Assembly: GCA_964527735.1 (NCBI GenBank)
Contig: CAZGPG010000012.1
Coordinates: 45,866 to 109,865 of the forward strand
Reading direction: 5' to 3'
Length of the DNA: 64,000 nt
Origin: JBEBVQ01 sp964527735
GTDB taxonomy: Bacteria > Bacteroidota > Bacteroidia > Chitinophagales > Chitinophagaceae
This document shows, in pieces, positions 34,069-43,454 of this stretch; the first letter of the stretch is position 1; each line of letters begins with the position of its first letter. Both the position numbers and the translations under genes were made by a program. Below the pieces are notes generated by a model. It ran no database searches and was not told the DNA's origin. It worked only from the letters and a program-made list of their open reading frames with translations.

Positions 34069-37000
34069 TTATTGCAACACCACCCGTCCGGTAGCCTTCA
34101 GTCCGTCTGCTTCAATACGGATCATATAAAGGCCTGCGGCGTGTCCCTTCAGATCCATGTGCACCACATCGCCGTCCGACAACCTGTCAAAGGTGTATCC
34201 CATTACTTCCTGGCCGGTTATATTCAGGATGCGAACCGTAGCCTTATCGACCGGCGCTCCCTGATACTGTACAGAAATCATACCGGACGTTGGATTGGGA
34301 TAGATCCGGACATTTGCTGCGAAGGAAGAAAGCTCTGCCACACCGACCGGATTTTCTACGAATCTGACGATAAAGTCTTCAGTTTCACCGGAAACGAACG
34401 AACCACACGGATCAGGCACACCAGCCACCGCATCGTTGCTGATGATCACCCGGAATCCTGTGGGCGTGTTCAAAGTTACGCCGCGAGGTATATTTACAGA
34501 CCCGGTCATACGCCAGGTAGTAGCACCTGAGATCCCTGTATATGCCATTTCATTGGCTTCATATTCACCGTTGGCATTATAGTCGATATAGATAGTAGCC
34601 CTTGCATCGCCGTGCGCACCTCTGAGGATAATATGCGACAGCGTAAAGCCGTATGTGCTGTCTTCATACAGTTCCGTGACGCCGGACATCGAGTGATTGG
34701 TATGAGCCTTTACTGCATCCGGGTTGTTGAGGTGCCCGCCTGTAAGCGGTATATTGATATCGCCGAGGGAGAAACCACCCACATCGCTGCTGTCGGCCGC
34801 ACCGGCAAATCCGCCATCGGCGTAGCTGGCGCAATAACAAAGCGTATACTGGTCCAGCCGGAGTGTGTCGGAATACGCCTCTACCTGGTTCAGCGCACAT
34901 GTGGCTTTTACCCGGTAATAGATTGCTCCGTTAAACATTTCAGTGATCGCAGCAGCGTTATCCGACCCTGCAATATCCGTCCATGCGATTCCATCCGGAG
35001 AAGACTGCCATATCCTCCCGATCGGCCCGGTCGTGTTGTCCGGGTTCAGGTTTTCGAGATGCACCGGATAATCCGGACAGTACAGGGAATCCATGGAAGC
35101 AATGGTGCCTGCGGATTCCGTGCCGGTACACGGCAATGAAATGAACTGCACAAGGTAGTCTTCCGTCTCGCCTCCCCAATAAGCGCCGCATGGTTCGATC
35201 AGCGTAGTATCCCATGTATCATAATTCGTCAGTATGCGCATCCGTGTAACGCCGGGCAGCGCCGTGTTAGGTATGGTAAAATCAGCTGTATCCCTGAAGC
35301 CAGGACCGACACCGTTTGCGTTATTAGACTGGGGCTTCAGCTTTCCGAATACCTGCTCAGACGGGTAATCAAATATACCATCCTGGTTATAATCTATAAA
35401 GATCTTGGTGTACGATTCAGACATCCTGGGATTTACATTTGATCCGTTAACGGTCATAAAGGCCAGGTAGATCCTGTAAGAGCTGTCCAGATAAAGATTT
35501 ACGGGACCAAGGCTGGTAAAATCCGAGTATTTCTGGTTGGCCAGCGGGTTGCTCGTAAACGAAGCTACTGTTCCGTTCGTCATCAGGGTATCACCCGCGG
35601 ACGACAACAGGGATACATTCCCGATATTGATTGGCGATGTTGCTTGTGAAAGTGTAGGTCCGGACGCACAGTAACATTCGGCCGTTGATTTCACTTTTAC
35701 CAGTACCGGGGCGCTCGTATCGCTGAGACCACCATTGACACAGGTCACTATAGCCCGGTACCAGGTATCGTTATTCAGGGCAACGGTCGGCGATTCCACA
35801 TTGCCGCCCGGAACATTCGTCCAGTTGATTCCCTGCGATTCCTGCCATTGCCATTCCAATCCGCCGTTTTGAGAATTGCCGCTTACAGAAAGCTCCACAC
35901 CTTCTCCCACACAGGCAGAAGCGGGGTTGATCGTCCCCACGGTGGGTTTACCGCTGCAGGAAGGGTATACCCGCAGATTATCAATCCCCAGGTCAAAATC
36001 TCCGGACTGGTAATCGGAGCTGAAAGCCTGGAACCGGATTACAGTTTTCTCTGATTTGGAAGAAAATGGAATTACATAAGACCTCCAGATGGAACTGACC
36101 CCCATGCTGCCTAATACTTCAAGCTCAGTGAAATGACTACCGCCATCTGTAGAGAGCATGACCGTTAGTTTATTCATGGAAGTGGTCCTGTTAAAATAGT
36201 CAAAGCGCATTTCCTTTGCAGAATCCGAGGCGCCGCAATCCAGGTATACACTGATATTCCCCATATTACCTGCCGGGCCTTTGGAAGTCTGAACACGGGC
36301 AGAATGATTACCCGTCGTACTATGCGGGAAATAATACGAAGGAGTTACGTCTTCCGTCCATCCACCTGATGCCCCCTGGTCTTCCCGCCTCCAGGACATT
36401 TTACCTGTCGAGGGGTAGGATGTCCAGTTGGAGTCAGGCAACTGTGATGTGCTGCAGTAATTCTGCCAGCTCTCAAAATCCTGGGCATATGGAAGGGAGC
36501 GGAATAAAGGAGTAGGATTACTATTGACGGTAGCCGTTGCCGATCCGCTATATACCGACTGGCTGCTGTTAATACAAGTGAGGTGCAGCCGGTATTCCGC
36601 GTCTTCTACCGGCGCAGGTTGCAACGAAGGCATGGTAGCGCCCGAGATCGCAGTCCATGCACCGCCCGGAGCACGTTGTTCCCACTGGTAGTTCAGCCCG
36701 CTTACTTCCTGGGGACTGAGCGAGGATATGGAAATTGGTGTGCCGGGGCACAGATTCGTAAAGCTGGCAGAAGGCTGGATCGGCCCGGCTACGGGAGTAC
36801 CGGTACACGCAGGCGGCTGGCTGAAACTCATGCGGATATTATACCGTTTGTCATCTCCCCCATCACCTTCACCACGGGCATTACAAATTGTGTCAAAACG
36901 TCCGAAGGTAAGCGCCCGACTCTTTCCCATAAGCTCGACATTTGTCCAGCTATATTCAAAATAGCAAAGCTGTGTTTCTCCCCAGCCTCGATTAACTGCT

Positions 37001-37497
37001 GTGCTATCCCGGCAGACATCAATCACGATATTATCAAGACCATTCCAGAAAAAAGGTGTCTGGAATTTCAGCCAATTCCAGCCTGTATCCGAAATCACCA
37101 GATTGGCCGTATATACCGTCTGAAAATTACCGCTTTCCAGCTCGGACATGAGACTGGTTGCTGTATTCTTTATCTTTACTGTATAGTTAGGCAGAATGGT
37201 ACCATTCGCTTTTTGTACCTGCCAGGCTATTGAATCCAACAGCGCCGGACCATTAACACCGAGGTCCCTAAGCTCCTGAGCCGTGAAAAGCTGCTGGTAT
37301 TTCGCATTCTTACCTGTTAGTCTTGCGGCTGGGGACCAGGTATTATTCTCTTTTAAATCCGAAATTATATTATACATATTGTCATATTCTGTCCCGTGCC
37401 CGATCTGGATGATCTGTGCCACAACATGCCGGGGGCCAAATAAGACCAGGCTGCATAGCAGCCCCATCCAGGTTGATAATCGTACGTTTTTCTTCAT
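34069..37497 (-). CDS. GEVED-domain surface protein with T9SS type A sorting domain (copy 2)
   Basis: From ATG 37497 (ATG 37506 also possible) the protein has ~1,142 residues. After the signal peptide come a beta-rich N-terminal region, an Ig-like module (YQWEQRAPGGAW), a MAM/jelly-roll-like domain (LRVYPSC, SVYLDC), another Ig-like module, and two GEVED domains marked by FIDYNQDGIFDYPSE...GGETEDYLVQF and YIDYNANGEYEANE...SGETEDFIVRF. The end (VRIYPNPTSGMISVQY to TGRVVLQ) is a type A sorting domain. GEVED domains occur in surface adhesins and enzymes of Bacteroidota; no catalytic site is visible. It is a tandem duplicate of the 37758 gene, and its upstream region shares that gene's promoter palindrome. 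Confidence 0.92.
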   Translation of the reverse strand: MKKNVRLSTWMGLLCSLVLFGPRHVVAQIIQIGHGTEYDNMYNIISDLKENNTWSPAARLTGKNAKYQQLFTAQELRDLGVNGPALLDSIAWQVQKANGTILPNYTVKIKNTATSLMSELESGNFQTVYTANLVISDTGWNWLKFQTPFFWNGLDNIVIDVCRDSTAVNRGWGETQLCYFEYSWTNVELMGKSRALTFGRFDTICNARGEGDGGDDKRYNIRMSFSQPPACTGTPVAGPIQPSASFTNLCPGTPISISSLSPQEVSGLNYQWEQRAPGGAWTAISGATMPSLQPAPVEDAEYRLHLTCINSSQSVYSGSATATVNSNPTPLFRSLPYAQDFESWQNYCSTSQLPDSNWTSYPSTGKMSWRREDQGASGGWTEDVTPSYYFPHSTTGNHSARVQTSKGPAGNMGNISVYLDCGASDSAKEMRFDYFNRTTSMNKLTVMLSTDGGSHFTELEVLGSMGVSSIWRSYVIPFSSKSEKTVIRFQAFSSDYQSGDFDLGIDNLRVYPSCSGKPTVGTINPASACVGEGVELSVSGNSQNGGLEWQWQESQGINWTNVPGGNVESPTVALNNDTWYRAIVTCVNGGLSDTSAPVLVKVKSTAECYCASGPTLSQATSPINIGNVSLLSSAGDTLMTNGTVASFTSNPLANQKYSDFTSLGPVNLYLDSSYRIYLAFMTVNGSNVNPRMSESYTKIFIDYNQDGIFDYPSEQVFGKLKPQSNNANGVGPGFRDTADFTIPNTALPGVTRMRILTNYDTWDTTLIEPCGAYWGGETEDYLVQFISLPCTGTESAGTIASMDSLYCPDYPVHLENLNPDNTTGPIGRIWQSSPDGIAWTDIAGSDNAAAITEMFNGAIYYRVKATCALNQVEAYSDTLRLDQYTLCYCASYADGGFAGAADSSDVGGFSLGDINIPLTGGHLNNPDAVKAHTNHSMSGVTELYEDSTYGFTLSHIILRGAHGDARATIYIDYNANGEYEANEMAYTGISGATTWRMTGSVNIPRGVTLNTPTGFRVIISNDAVAGVPDPCGSFVSGETEDFIVRFVENPVGVAELSSFAANVRIYPNPTSGMISVQYQGAPVDKATVRILNITGQEVMGYTFDRLSDGDVVHMDLKGHAAGLYMIRIEADGLKATGRVVLQ

Positions 37498-37590
37498 AAA
37501 TAACATTTTAGAATAACAATTAAAGTGGATGATTCTTGCATAATTTCTATCATGCCCTACAAATGTCAGTTCCTGCAAACATCCTGATTA

Positions 37591-37604
37591 GAGTAGTACT
37601 ACTC
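37591..37604. promoter_or_regulatory. Conserved 14-bp palindrome upstream of GEVED copy 2
   Basis: GAGTAGTACTACTC is a perfect palindrome 94 bases upstream of the start at 37497. It sits ~30 bases upstream of a minus-strand GACATTTG (one mismatch to TAnnTTTG). The identical palindrome and spacing occur before copy 1 (41251-41264), pointing to a regulator site at the usual activator position. Confidence 0.7.
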
Positions 37605-37694
37605 CTTTTTTACAGCAGCAAACAGCAAACGTATATGCTTCTTTAAATCAATCAGTAACAATACATTTCTACCTGACAGCATTATAAAACCGGA

Positions 37695-37732
37695 AAAACC
37701 TTACAGGGATGCAATGATCCCTGTAAGGTTTT
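37695..37732. terminator. 15-bp hairpin ending GEVED copy 1
   Basis: AAAACCTTACAGGGA (37695-37709) pairs with TCCCTGTAAGGTTTT (37718-37732) around an 8-base loop, with a U-run on the minus strand. It lies 26 bases after the stop of the 37758-41156 gene and resembles the terminator of copy 2. Confidence 0.87.
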
Positions 37733-37757
37733 ATAAGACTGTATCAATGAACACACC

Positions 37758-40700
37758 TTACTGCAATACAACTCGTCCGGTAGCCTTCAGCTCATCTGCT
37801 TCAATATGAATCAGATAAAGCCCCGCAGCAAAGCCCTTCAGATCCATATGCACCACATCACCGTCCGTCAACTGATCCAGCGTATAGCTCATTACCTCCT
37901 GGCCGGTTATGCTCACCACACGTACGGCAGCCTGCCCGACAGTTGCTCCGTTATACTGTACAGAAACCATACCAGTAGTAGGATTGGGGTAGATCTGTAC
38001 ATTGCCGGTGATGGACGGAATGTGCGCCACACCAACCGGGTTTTCCAGGAACTGTACGATGAAGTCTTCTGTTTCACCGGATACATAAACTCCGCATGGA
38101 TCCGCTGCTCCTCCGGCATTATTACTAATGATCAACCGCATACCTGTAGGCGTATTTAGAGTGAGGCCACGGGGAATATCTATAGCACCGCTCATCCGCC
38201 AGGTGGTGGCGCCGGAAACGCCTGTGTAGGCCATTTCATCGGTATCATATTCACCGTTGGCATTATAATCAATAAAGATGGTAGCCCGCGCATCTCCGTG
38301 CGTGCCGCGCAGAATAATATGTGACAGTGTAAAATTGTATGTACTGTCTTCATACAACTCTGTGATACCGGACAGTGAATGATTGGTATAGCTTTTCACG
38401 GCATCCGGGTTGTTGAGGTGACCGCCTGTGAGCGGTATATTGATATCGCCGAGGGAGAAACCGCCCGCATCGCTGCTATCAGCCACACCGGCAAACCCGC
38501 CGTCTGCGTAGCTGGGACAATAGCAAAGATCATACTGGTTCAGTTGAATGGCAGACGAATATGCTTCCAGCTGATTGAGGGCACAGGTGGCTTTTACCCG
38601 GTAATGCACGGTACCGTTAAATGTTTCAGAGATCGTAACGGCATCATCCGATCCGCTGATATCCGTCCAGTTATTGCCGTCCGGGGATGACTGCCATATT
38701 CTCCCGATCGGTCCTGTAGTATTATCCGGGTTCAGGTTTTCGAGGAAGATGGGATAGCCGGGGCAGAACAGCGTATCATCAGCCGCAACCGTACCAACAG
38801 ATTCCGTTCCGGTGCACGGCAGTGAAATAAGCCGCACGAGGTAGTCTTCCGTTTCCCCTGTGGAATACGGACCGCAAACATTCACCAGTGTCGTATCATA
38901 ATTATACTGACCATTAGTAAGGATACGCATGCGTGTAACGCCCGGCGTCGCCGTATTAGGGACAGTAAAAGCAATAGTATCCCTGTAAGCCGGGCCTTCA
39001 CCGGAAGCATTATGAATGCTGGGCTTGTTTTTTCCGTGTATTTGCTCCTGGGGATAATCAAAAATACCATCACCATTATAATCTATAAATATCTTGGTGT
39101 ATGACTGTCCCATCTGCGGGTTCGAATTTGTAGCGCTGGAAGTCATGAATCTCAACTGGATCTCGTACGTACTGTCTAAATAAAGATCAACCGGATCCAG
39201 GCTGGTAAAATCAGTATATCGCTGATTGGACAGCGGATTGTTTCCTGCAGGCAACGGATCGCCGTTCGTCATCAGGGTATCGCCTCCTGAAGACAGCACG
39301 GTTACATTTCCGATATTGATACGCGGCAGCGCAGCGCTGGCAGTAGCTCCCGATGCGCAGTAGCATTCTTTTGTAGGTTTTACTTTAATCAGGGCCGGCG
39401 CAGTGGTGTCGCTAAGTCCGCCATTGATACAGGTGATGATAGCACGATACCAGGTATCCCCGTTCAGGGGAACAGTCGGAGATTCCACATCGCCTCCCGT
39501 AACATCTGTCCAGTTGATCCCCTGCGACTCCTGCCATTGCCATTCCAGCCCGCCGTTTTGAGAGTTGCCACTTACAGAAAGCTGCACACCTTCTCCCACA
39601 CAGGCAGAAGCAGGGTTTACAATACCTGCTGTGGGCTTACCGCTGCAGGAAGGGAATATACGCAGGTTGTCGATCCCCATATCATAATCCCCCGATTGAT
39701 ACGCGGCGCTGTAGGCCTCAAAGCGGATAACCGTTTTGGGTGATGTGGAAGAGAAGGGAATAATATAAGACTGCCATGTAGCATTCACACCCATGCTGCC
39801 CAACACTTCCAGAGGCGTAAACGTATTACCACTATCAACAGACAGCATCACCGTCAGCGTGTTTGAAGACCCTGTCTTGCTCATATAATCAAAACGCATC
39901 TCCTTGGCAGAATCTGTTACACTGCAATCCAGGTATACACTGATGTTACCCTTGGCGCCTGCCGGGCCTTTGGATGTCTGTACCCGTGCGGAATGATCTC
40001 CTGTAGTGCTGTACGGGAAATAAGACGATGGGGCAACGTTTTCGGTCCAGCCGCCCGACAGACCCTGGTCTTCCCGCCGCCATGACATATGAGCGGATAC
40101 CGGGGAAGAAGTCCAGTTGACATCCGGCAGTTGCAGCGTACCGCAATGATCCTGCCAGCTTTCAAAATCCTGTGCATACGGTAGCGTACGGAATATCGGC
40201 GTAGTATTGTTTACGGTTACGGCAACCGCTGCGGTATTGACAGACTGGTTACTGGCCGTACAGGTAAGGTTCAGCCGGTATTCCACATTTTCTGCCGGCG
40301 CCGGTCGTAAGGTAGGCGCTGTGGCGCCCGCTATATTAGCCCAGGTGGTTCCTCCCGGCTGGCGGTACTGCCATTGGTAATTCAACCCTCCTACTTCCTG
40401 GGGGCTGAGCGATGTTAATTCAAGCGGCGTACCGGGACAAACATTGAAGCTCGTTCCCGGCACAATTGTCCCTGCTACGGGCGTACCGGTACAGGCCGTC
40501 GGCTGCCGGAAGCTCATGCGGATATTATACCGGTTGGAATTTGCACTTCCGCCGCCGGAAGCGTTACATATTGTATCATACCGTCCAAAGCTGTACATCC
40601 AGCCTCTCCCGTTTATGCTGGATGTAAAATAACATTGTTGCAGCGTAGCGGACGAAGTATTAACAACATCCATGGTATCTCTGCATACATCAACCAGGAT

Positions 40701-41156
40701 GTTATCAAACCCGTTCCAGTAAAACGGAGTCTGGAATTTCAGCCACACCCAGCTTGTGTCAGGAATTACAAGCGACGGATTCGTATATACCGTCTGAAGG
40801 TTGGCGTGTTCCACAGCACGGAGATAATCTACCGGCGTATTCTTCATTTTTATCGTATAATTACGCAAAACAGCACCATTTATCCTTCTTACTTCCCAGG
40901 CAATGGAGTCCAGCATAGCAGGACCGGGCACACCCAGTGCCTTGATCTCATCTGCAGTATACAGGATCTGGTATCTCTGGTTCTTACCGGTCAGGGCTGT
41001 GCTGGCATAATCCGAAACAGGGCTATATGAATTATTGAATCCTGTTCCCTCCCCGATCTGGATGACTTGCCCCGACACATGATTTACGAGATTTAATTGC
41101 AATAAAATACAACAGGCGACTACCCACCCGGGTATTTTTAGTAAGATTTTTTTCAT
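37758..41156 (-). CDS. GEVED-domain surface protein with T9SS type A sorting domain (copy 1)
   Basis: Started at ATG 41156 the protein has ~1,132 residues and the same domain order as the 34069 gene: signal peptide, N-terminal module, Ig-like module, jelly-roll-like domain (SVYLDCSVTDSAKEMRFDY), second Ig-like module, two GEVED domains and a type A sorting domain (VQIYPNPTTGMVSVQY to TGRVVLQ). Most positions match in blocks aligned by eye, with small insertions such as YASTALTG in place of a longer N-terminal segment. The product is probably displayed on the cell surface. The matched upstream palindrome and terminator suggest that the whole transcription unit was duplicated. Confidence 0.92.
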   Translation of the reverse strand: MKKILLKIPGWVVACCILLQLNLVNHVSGQVIQIGEGTGFNNSYSPVSDYASTALTGKNQRYQILYTADEIKALGVPGPAMLDSIAWEVRRINGAVLRNYTIKMKNTPVDYLRAVEHANLQTVYTNPSLVIPDTSWVWLKFQTPFYWNGFDNILVDVCRDTMDVVNTSSATLQQCYFTSSINGRGWMYSFGRYDTICNASGGGSANSNRYNIRMSFRQPTACTGTPVAGTIVPGTSFNVCPGTPLELTSLSPQEVGGLNYQWQYRQPGGTTWANIAGATAPTLRPAPAENVEYRLNLTCTASNQSVNTAAVAVTVNNTTPIFRTLPYAQDFESWQDHCGTLQLPDVNWTSSPVSAHMSWRREDQGLSGGWTENVAPSSYFPYSTTGDHSARVQTSKGPAGAKGNISVYLDCSVTDSAKEMRFDYMSKTGSSNTLTVMLSVDSGNTFTPLEVLGSMGVNATWQSYIIPFSSTSPKTVIRFEAYSAAYQSGDYDMGIDNLRIFPSCSGKPTAGIVNPASACVGEGVQLSVSGNSQNGGLEWQWQESQGINWTDVTGGDVESPTVPLNGDTWYRAIITCINGGLSDTTAPALIKVKPTKECYCASGATASAALPRINIGNVTVLSSGGDTLMTNGDPLPAGNNPLSNQRYTDFTSLDPVDLYLDSTYEIQLRFMTSSATNSNPQMGQSYTKIFIDYNGDGIFDYPQEQIHGKNKPSIHNASGEGPAYRDTIAFTVPNTATPGVTRMRILTNGQYNYDTTLVNVCGPYSTGETEDYLVRLISLPCTGTESVGTVAADDTLFCPGYPIFLENLNPDNTTGPIGRIWQSSPDGNNWTDISGSDDAVTISETFNGTVHYRVKATCALNQLEAYSSAIQLNQYDLCYCPSYADGGFAGVADSSDAGGFSLGDINIPLTGGHLNNPDAVKSYTNHSLSGITELYEDSTYNFTLSHIILRGTHGDARATIFIDYNANGEYDTDEMAYTGVSGATTWRMSGAIDIPRGLTLNTPTGMRLIISNNAGGAADPCGVYVSGETEDFIVQFLENPVGVAHIPSITGNVQIYPNPTTGMVSVQYNGATVGQAAVRVVSITGQEVMSYTLDQLTDGDVVHMDLKGFAAGLYLIHIEADELKATGRVVLQ

Positions 41157-41250
41157 AAACAACATTTTAAAATAGCGATGAACTGAATGAACTTTAACAC
41201 GACTTTTAATCATGCTTCACAAATGTCAGTTTCAACAAACATGCTGATTA

Positions 41251-41264
41251 GAGTAGTACTACTC
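41251..41264. promoter_or_regulatory. Conserved 14-bp palindrome upstream of GEVED copy 1
   Basis: GAGTAGTACTACTC, identical to 37591-37604, flanked by the same CTGATTA and CCTTT and at the same distance from AAATGTCAG. It lies 95 bases upstream of the ATG at 41156, versus 94 in copy 2. Confidence 0.7.
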
Positions 41265-41370
41265 CTTTATTATTTACAATCGCCGGAGGCAGGAAATGTG
41301 TAATACACTTGGCGAAATCATGAGATGGGATGGAAAACCCTGATCAGGTAAACGATTCGATAATTCAAAA

Positions 41371-41421
41371 TTGAAAATGGAAAAACGGGTTAATTTTCCA
41401 TTTTCAACTTTCCATTTTCAA
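41371..41421. repeat. AT-rich inverted/direct repeat at the glycosyltransferase 3' end
   Basis: TTGAAAATGGAAAA (41371-41384) pairs with TTTTCCATTTTCAA (41394-41407), and TTCCATTTTCAA repeats at 41410-41421. Such GAAAATGG strings are common short intergenic repeats in Bacteroidota. The last ~10 codons and stop of the glycosyltransferase are encoded by it. Confidence 0.65.
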
Positions 41422-42616
41422 TTATCTCAACCAGTCCTTTCATGATCTCGTGGCGATCATAGCGGGTACGTACAAAAAAACACCCCTGAGATGCAATGGA
41501 AATCGCTTTGTCCGGATCCGAAAAAATATCTTTCAAACGATCCCTGAATTCTTCCGGCGTATCAGCCTGCAAAAAGTGGACACCAGGAACAGCATCTATC
41601 CCCTGCATACCTACGGCAGTACTGACGACCAGCTTTCCGGCGGCCATGGCTTCGAGTATCTTAACCCGTATCCCTCCTCCGGATCGTAGTGGCACGATCA
41701 GTATATGCTTGTCGCGGATGAAGGCAGCCGCATTATCTACGGCTCCGGCACAGACCACGCTTTCCGGCAAACCGGTCTGCAAATTACCGGGCATATTGCG
41801 CCCGGCAAATGAAAACCGGAAATCAGGCAAGGCTGCATGTACCAGTGGCCAGATATCCCGGATAAACCATGCCATCGCATCCTGGTTGGGACGCCACTCC
41901 ATCGCCGCCAGATGGTATCCCCGCCACCGGGCAACCGGTATCTGCATTGCATCTCCGGCAGTGTCCGCAGTATCGATACCAAAAGGCGTTATGTGCCGCG
42001 GCGTGGCACAACCGGAATCCGCAATCATACGATCATCAACCGCAGTGATGGGGAGCAACAGGTCCGCATCGTTCCAGGCATCCGCCTCAAACCGTCGTAT
42101 CCTCCCGGCCAGGTTGTGCAGGTACCAACGCTTCAACGGATGCCGGGTATCTGCCGCCAGCCGTTCCCATATCTGCCATTCAATATTATGAAGCCGCTGT
42201 ACAAGCAGTGCGCTGCTATTACTACGTATCACATCCCTGTAGACATTCAGATAGATGCTCTCGAGCTGCACCACTTGCGGCTGAAATGATGACAATACCA
42301 AATTCAGCTTTTCCCCGAATGCTGTATTCCGAAACCGGTCCGCATGTTCGGGCGTTCGCCGGAATATCAAATTACGTATCACCGGCCAGGTCCGGATACG
42401 ATTGTCCACATCTACCGTTTCAAAAGCAAATAATTGCCGGTACAGCCCGGCTCTTATTGCGGTATCCACATAATGCCGGGATGTGTTCATCGCCAGCAGG
42501 AAGACTTGCCAGCCGGCATCATGATAGCCTCTTATCACTGTGTCCATTGCCATAGCTCCTCCATCTGTAAACGGGTACGGAACGCGGTTAGTAATAATCA
42601 ATATGCGACGGGGCAT
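41390..42616 (-). CDS. GT-B fold glycosyltransferase (group 1/4)
   Basis: Started at ATG 42616 (MPRRILIITNRVPYPFTDGG) the protein has ~408 residues. The N-terminal half has the typical first strand and glycine loop of GT-B enzymes; the C-terminal half has VVPLRSGGGIRVKILEAMAAGKLVVSTAVGMQGI, the nucleotide-sugar binding region with its acidic residue. It transfers a sugar from an activated donor to a glycan; donor and acceptor are unknown. The last residues, ENGKLKMEN, derive from an intergenic AT-rich repeat rather than family sequence. A minus-strand TAAATTTG at 42668-42675 may be its promoter. It is divergent from the formyltransferase-led cluster. Confidence 0.87.
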   Translation of the reverse strand: MPRRILIITNRVPYPFTDGGAMAMDTVIRGYHDAGWQVFLLAMNTSRHYVDTAIRAGLYRQLFAFETVDVDNRIRTWPVIRNLIFRRTPEHADRFRNTAFGEKLNLVLSSFQPQVVQLESIYLNVYRDVIRSNSSALLVQRLHNIEWQIWERLAADTRHPLKRWYLHNLAGRIRRFEADAWNDADLLLPITAVDDRMIADSGCATPRHITPFGIDTADTAGDAMQIPVARWRGYHLAAMEWRPNQDAMAWFIRDIWPLVHAALPDFRFSFAGRNMPGNLQTGLPESVVCAGAVDNAAAFIRDKHILIVPLRSGGGIRVKILEAMAAGKLVVSTAVGMQGIDAVPGVHFLQADTPEEFRDRLKDIFSDPDKAISIASQGCFFVRTRYDRHEIMKGLVEIIENGKLKMEN

Positions 42617-42667
42617 CGGGAAACTAATATACCGGTAAATAAAAAATTCAGATACGGAAACAAGGTA

Positions 42668-42675
42668 CAAATTTA
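42668..42675 (-). promoter_or_regulatory. Candidate -7 element for the 42616 glycosyltransferase gene
   Basis: Minus-strand TAAATTTG matches TAnnTTTG, ~52 bases before ATG 42616 and inside the divergent 91-base intergenic region. Confidence 0.4.
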
Positions 42676-42707
42676 GTGCACAAGGCGGAAAGGCTTATTT
42701 TTACACC

Positions 42708-43454
42708 ATGACCAAAAAAAAGCTGGTTTTTCTGGGTACAAAACCGATCGGACACGCCTGTTTTCAATATCTGCTCGGGCAATGTGAAGCATTGAACATA
42801 ACCGTTGCGGGACTCCTCACCCGGCAACGGGACGAATTTGCCGGCGTTTATGATCTGGCGACACTGGCAGATACGCATGGCGTCCCTGTATTGCAGCATA
42901 CCAGTGAAATACCCGAATGTGATATTCTCTATTCCGTGCAATATCATAAAATATTAAAAGCTGCAGATATTGCCAAAGCACAGCAGGCAGCCGTCAATTT
43001 GCATATGGCGCCGTTGCCGGAGTACCGTGGCTGCAATCAATTCTCCTGGGCCATTATTGATGGAAAAGAAGAATTTGGCACTACGATCCATATTATGGAT
43101 ACGGGAATCGACAGCGGCGATATTCTGTTTCAAAAGCGATTCCCCATCCCCGGAAATTGCCGGGTGGATGAATTGTATAAGCTTACTTACGAAGCTTCGC
43201 TGAAATTATTCCGGCAGACGTTAGCGCATGTCGTCAATGGCAATTACACACCTTTATCCCAGTTGTTGCTGGTGCCAAAATTCGGCACATCTATACATTA
43301 CCGGCACGACATCGAACAGTTGAAGCAGTTGGACCCTTCCTGGGATAAAGAAAAGATCGACCGGCATATACGCGCCACATCCATGCCCGGCTTTGAGCCA
43401 CCCTATTTCCTGGAAGGCGGAAAAAAAATGTACATTTCACCCCGATCCTCATGA
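42708..43454 (+). CDS. Formyltransferase-fold protein, probable sugar N-formyltransferase
   Basis: The 248-residue protein has the catalytic triad of 10-formyl-tetrahydrofolate-dependent formyltransferases: Asn97 and His99 in VNLHMAPLPEYRG and Asp135 in DTGIDSGDIL, with the same 36-residue His-Asp spacing as E. coli Fmt. It lacks the C-terminal tRNA-binding domain and is shorter than Fmt (~315), so it is not the initiator-tRNA enzyme. Sugar formyltransferases of this size modify amino sugars in O-antigens. The gene starts a cluster whose next two genes are glycosyltransferases, which supports a glycan role. Its stop overlaps the next start (ATGA). Confidence 0.83.
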   Translation: MTKKKLVFLGTKPIGHACFQYLLGQCEALNITVAGLLTRQRDEFAGVYDLATLADTHGVPVLQHTSEIPECDILYSVQYHKILKAADIAKAQQAAVNLHMAPLPEYRGCNQFSWAIIDGKEEFGTTIHIMDTGIDSGDILFQKRFPIPGNCRVDELYKLTYEASLKLFRQTLAHVVNGNYTPLSQLLLVPKFGTSIHYRHDIEQLKQLDPSWDKEKIDRHIRATSMPGFEPPYFLEGGKKMYISPRSS

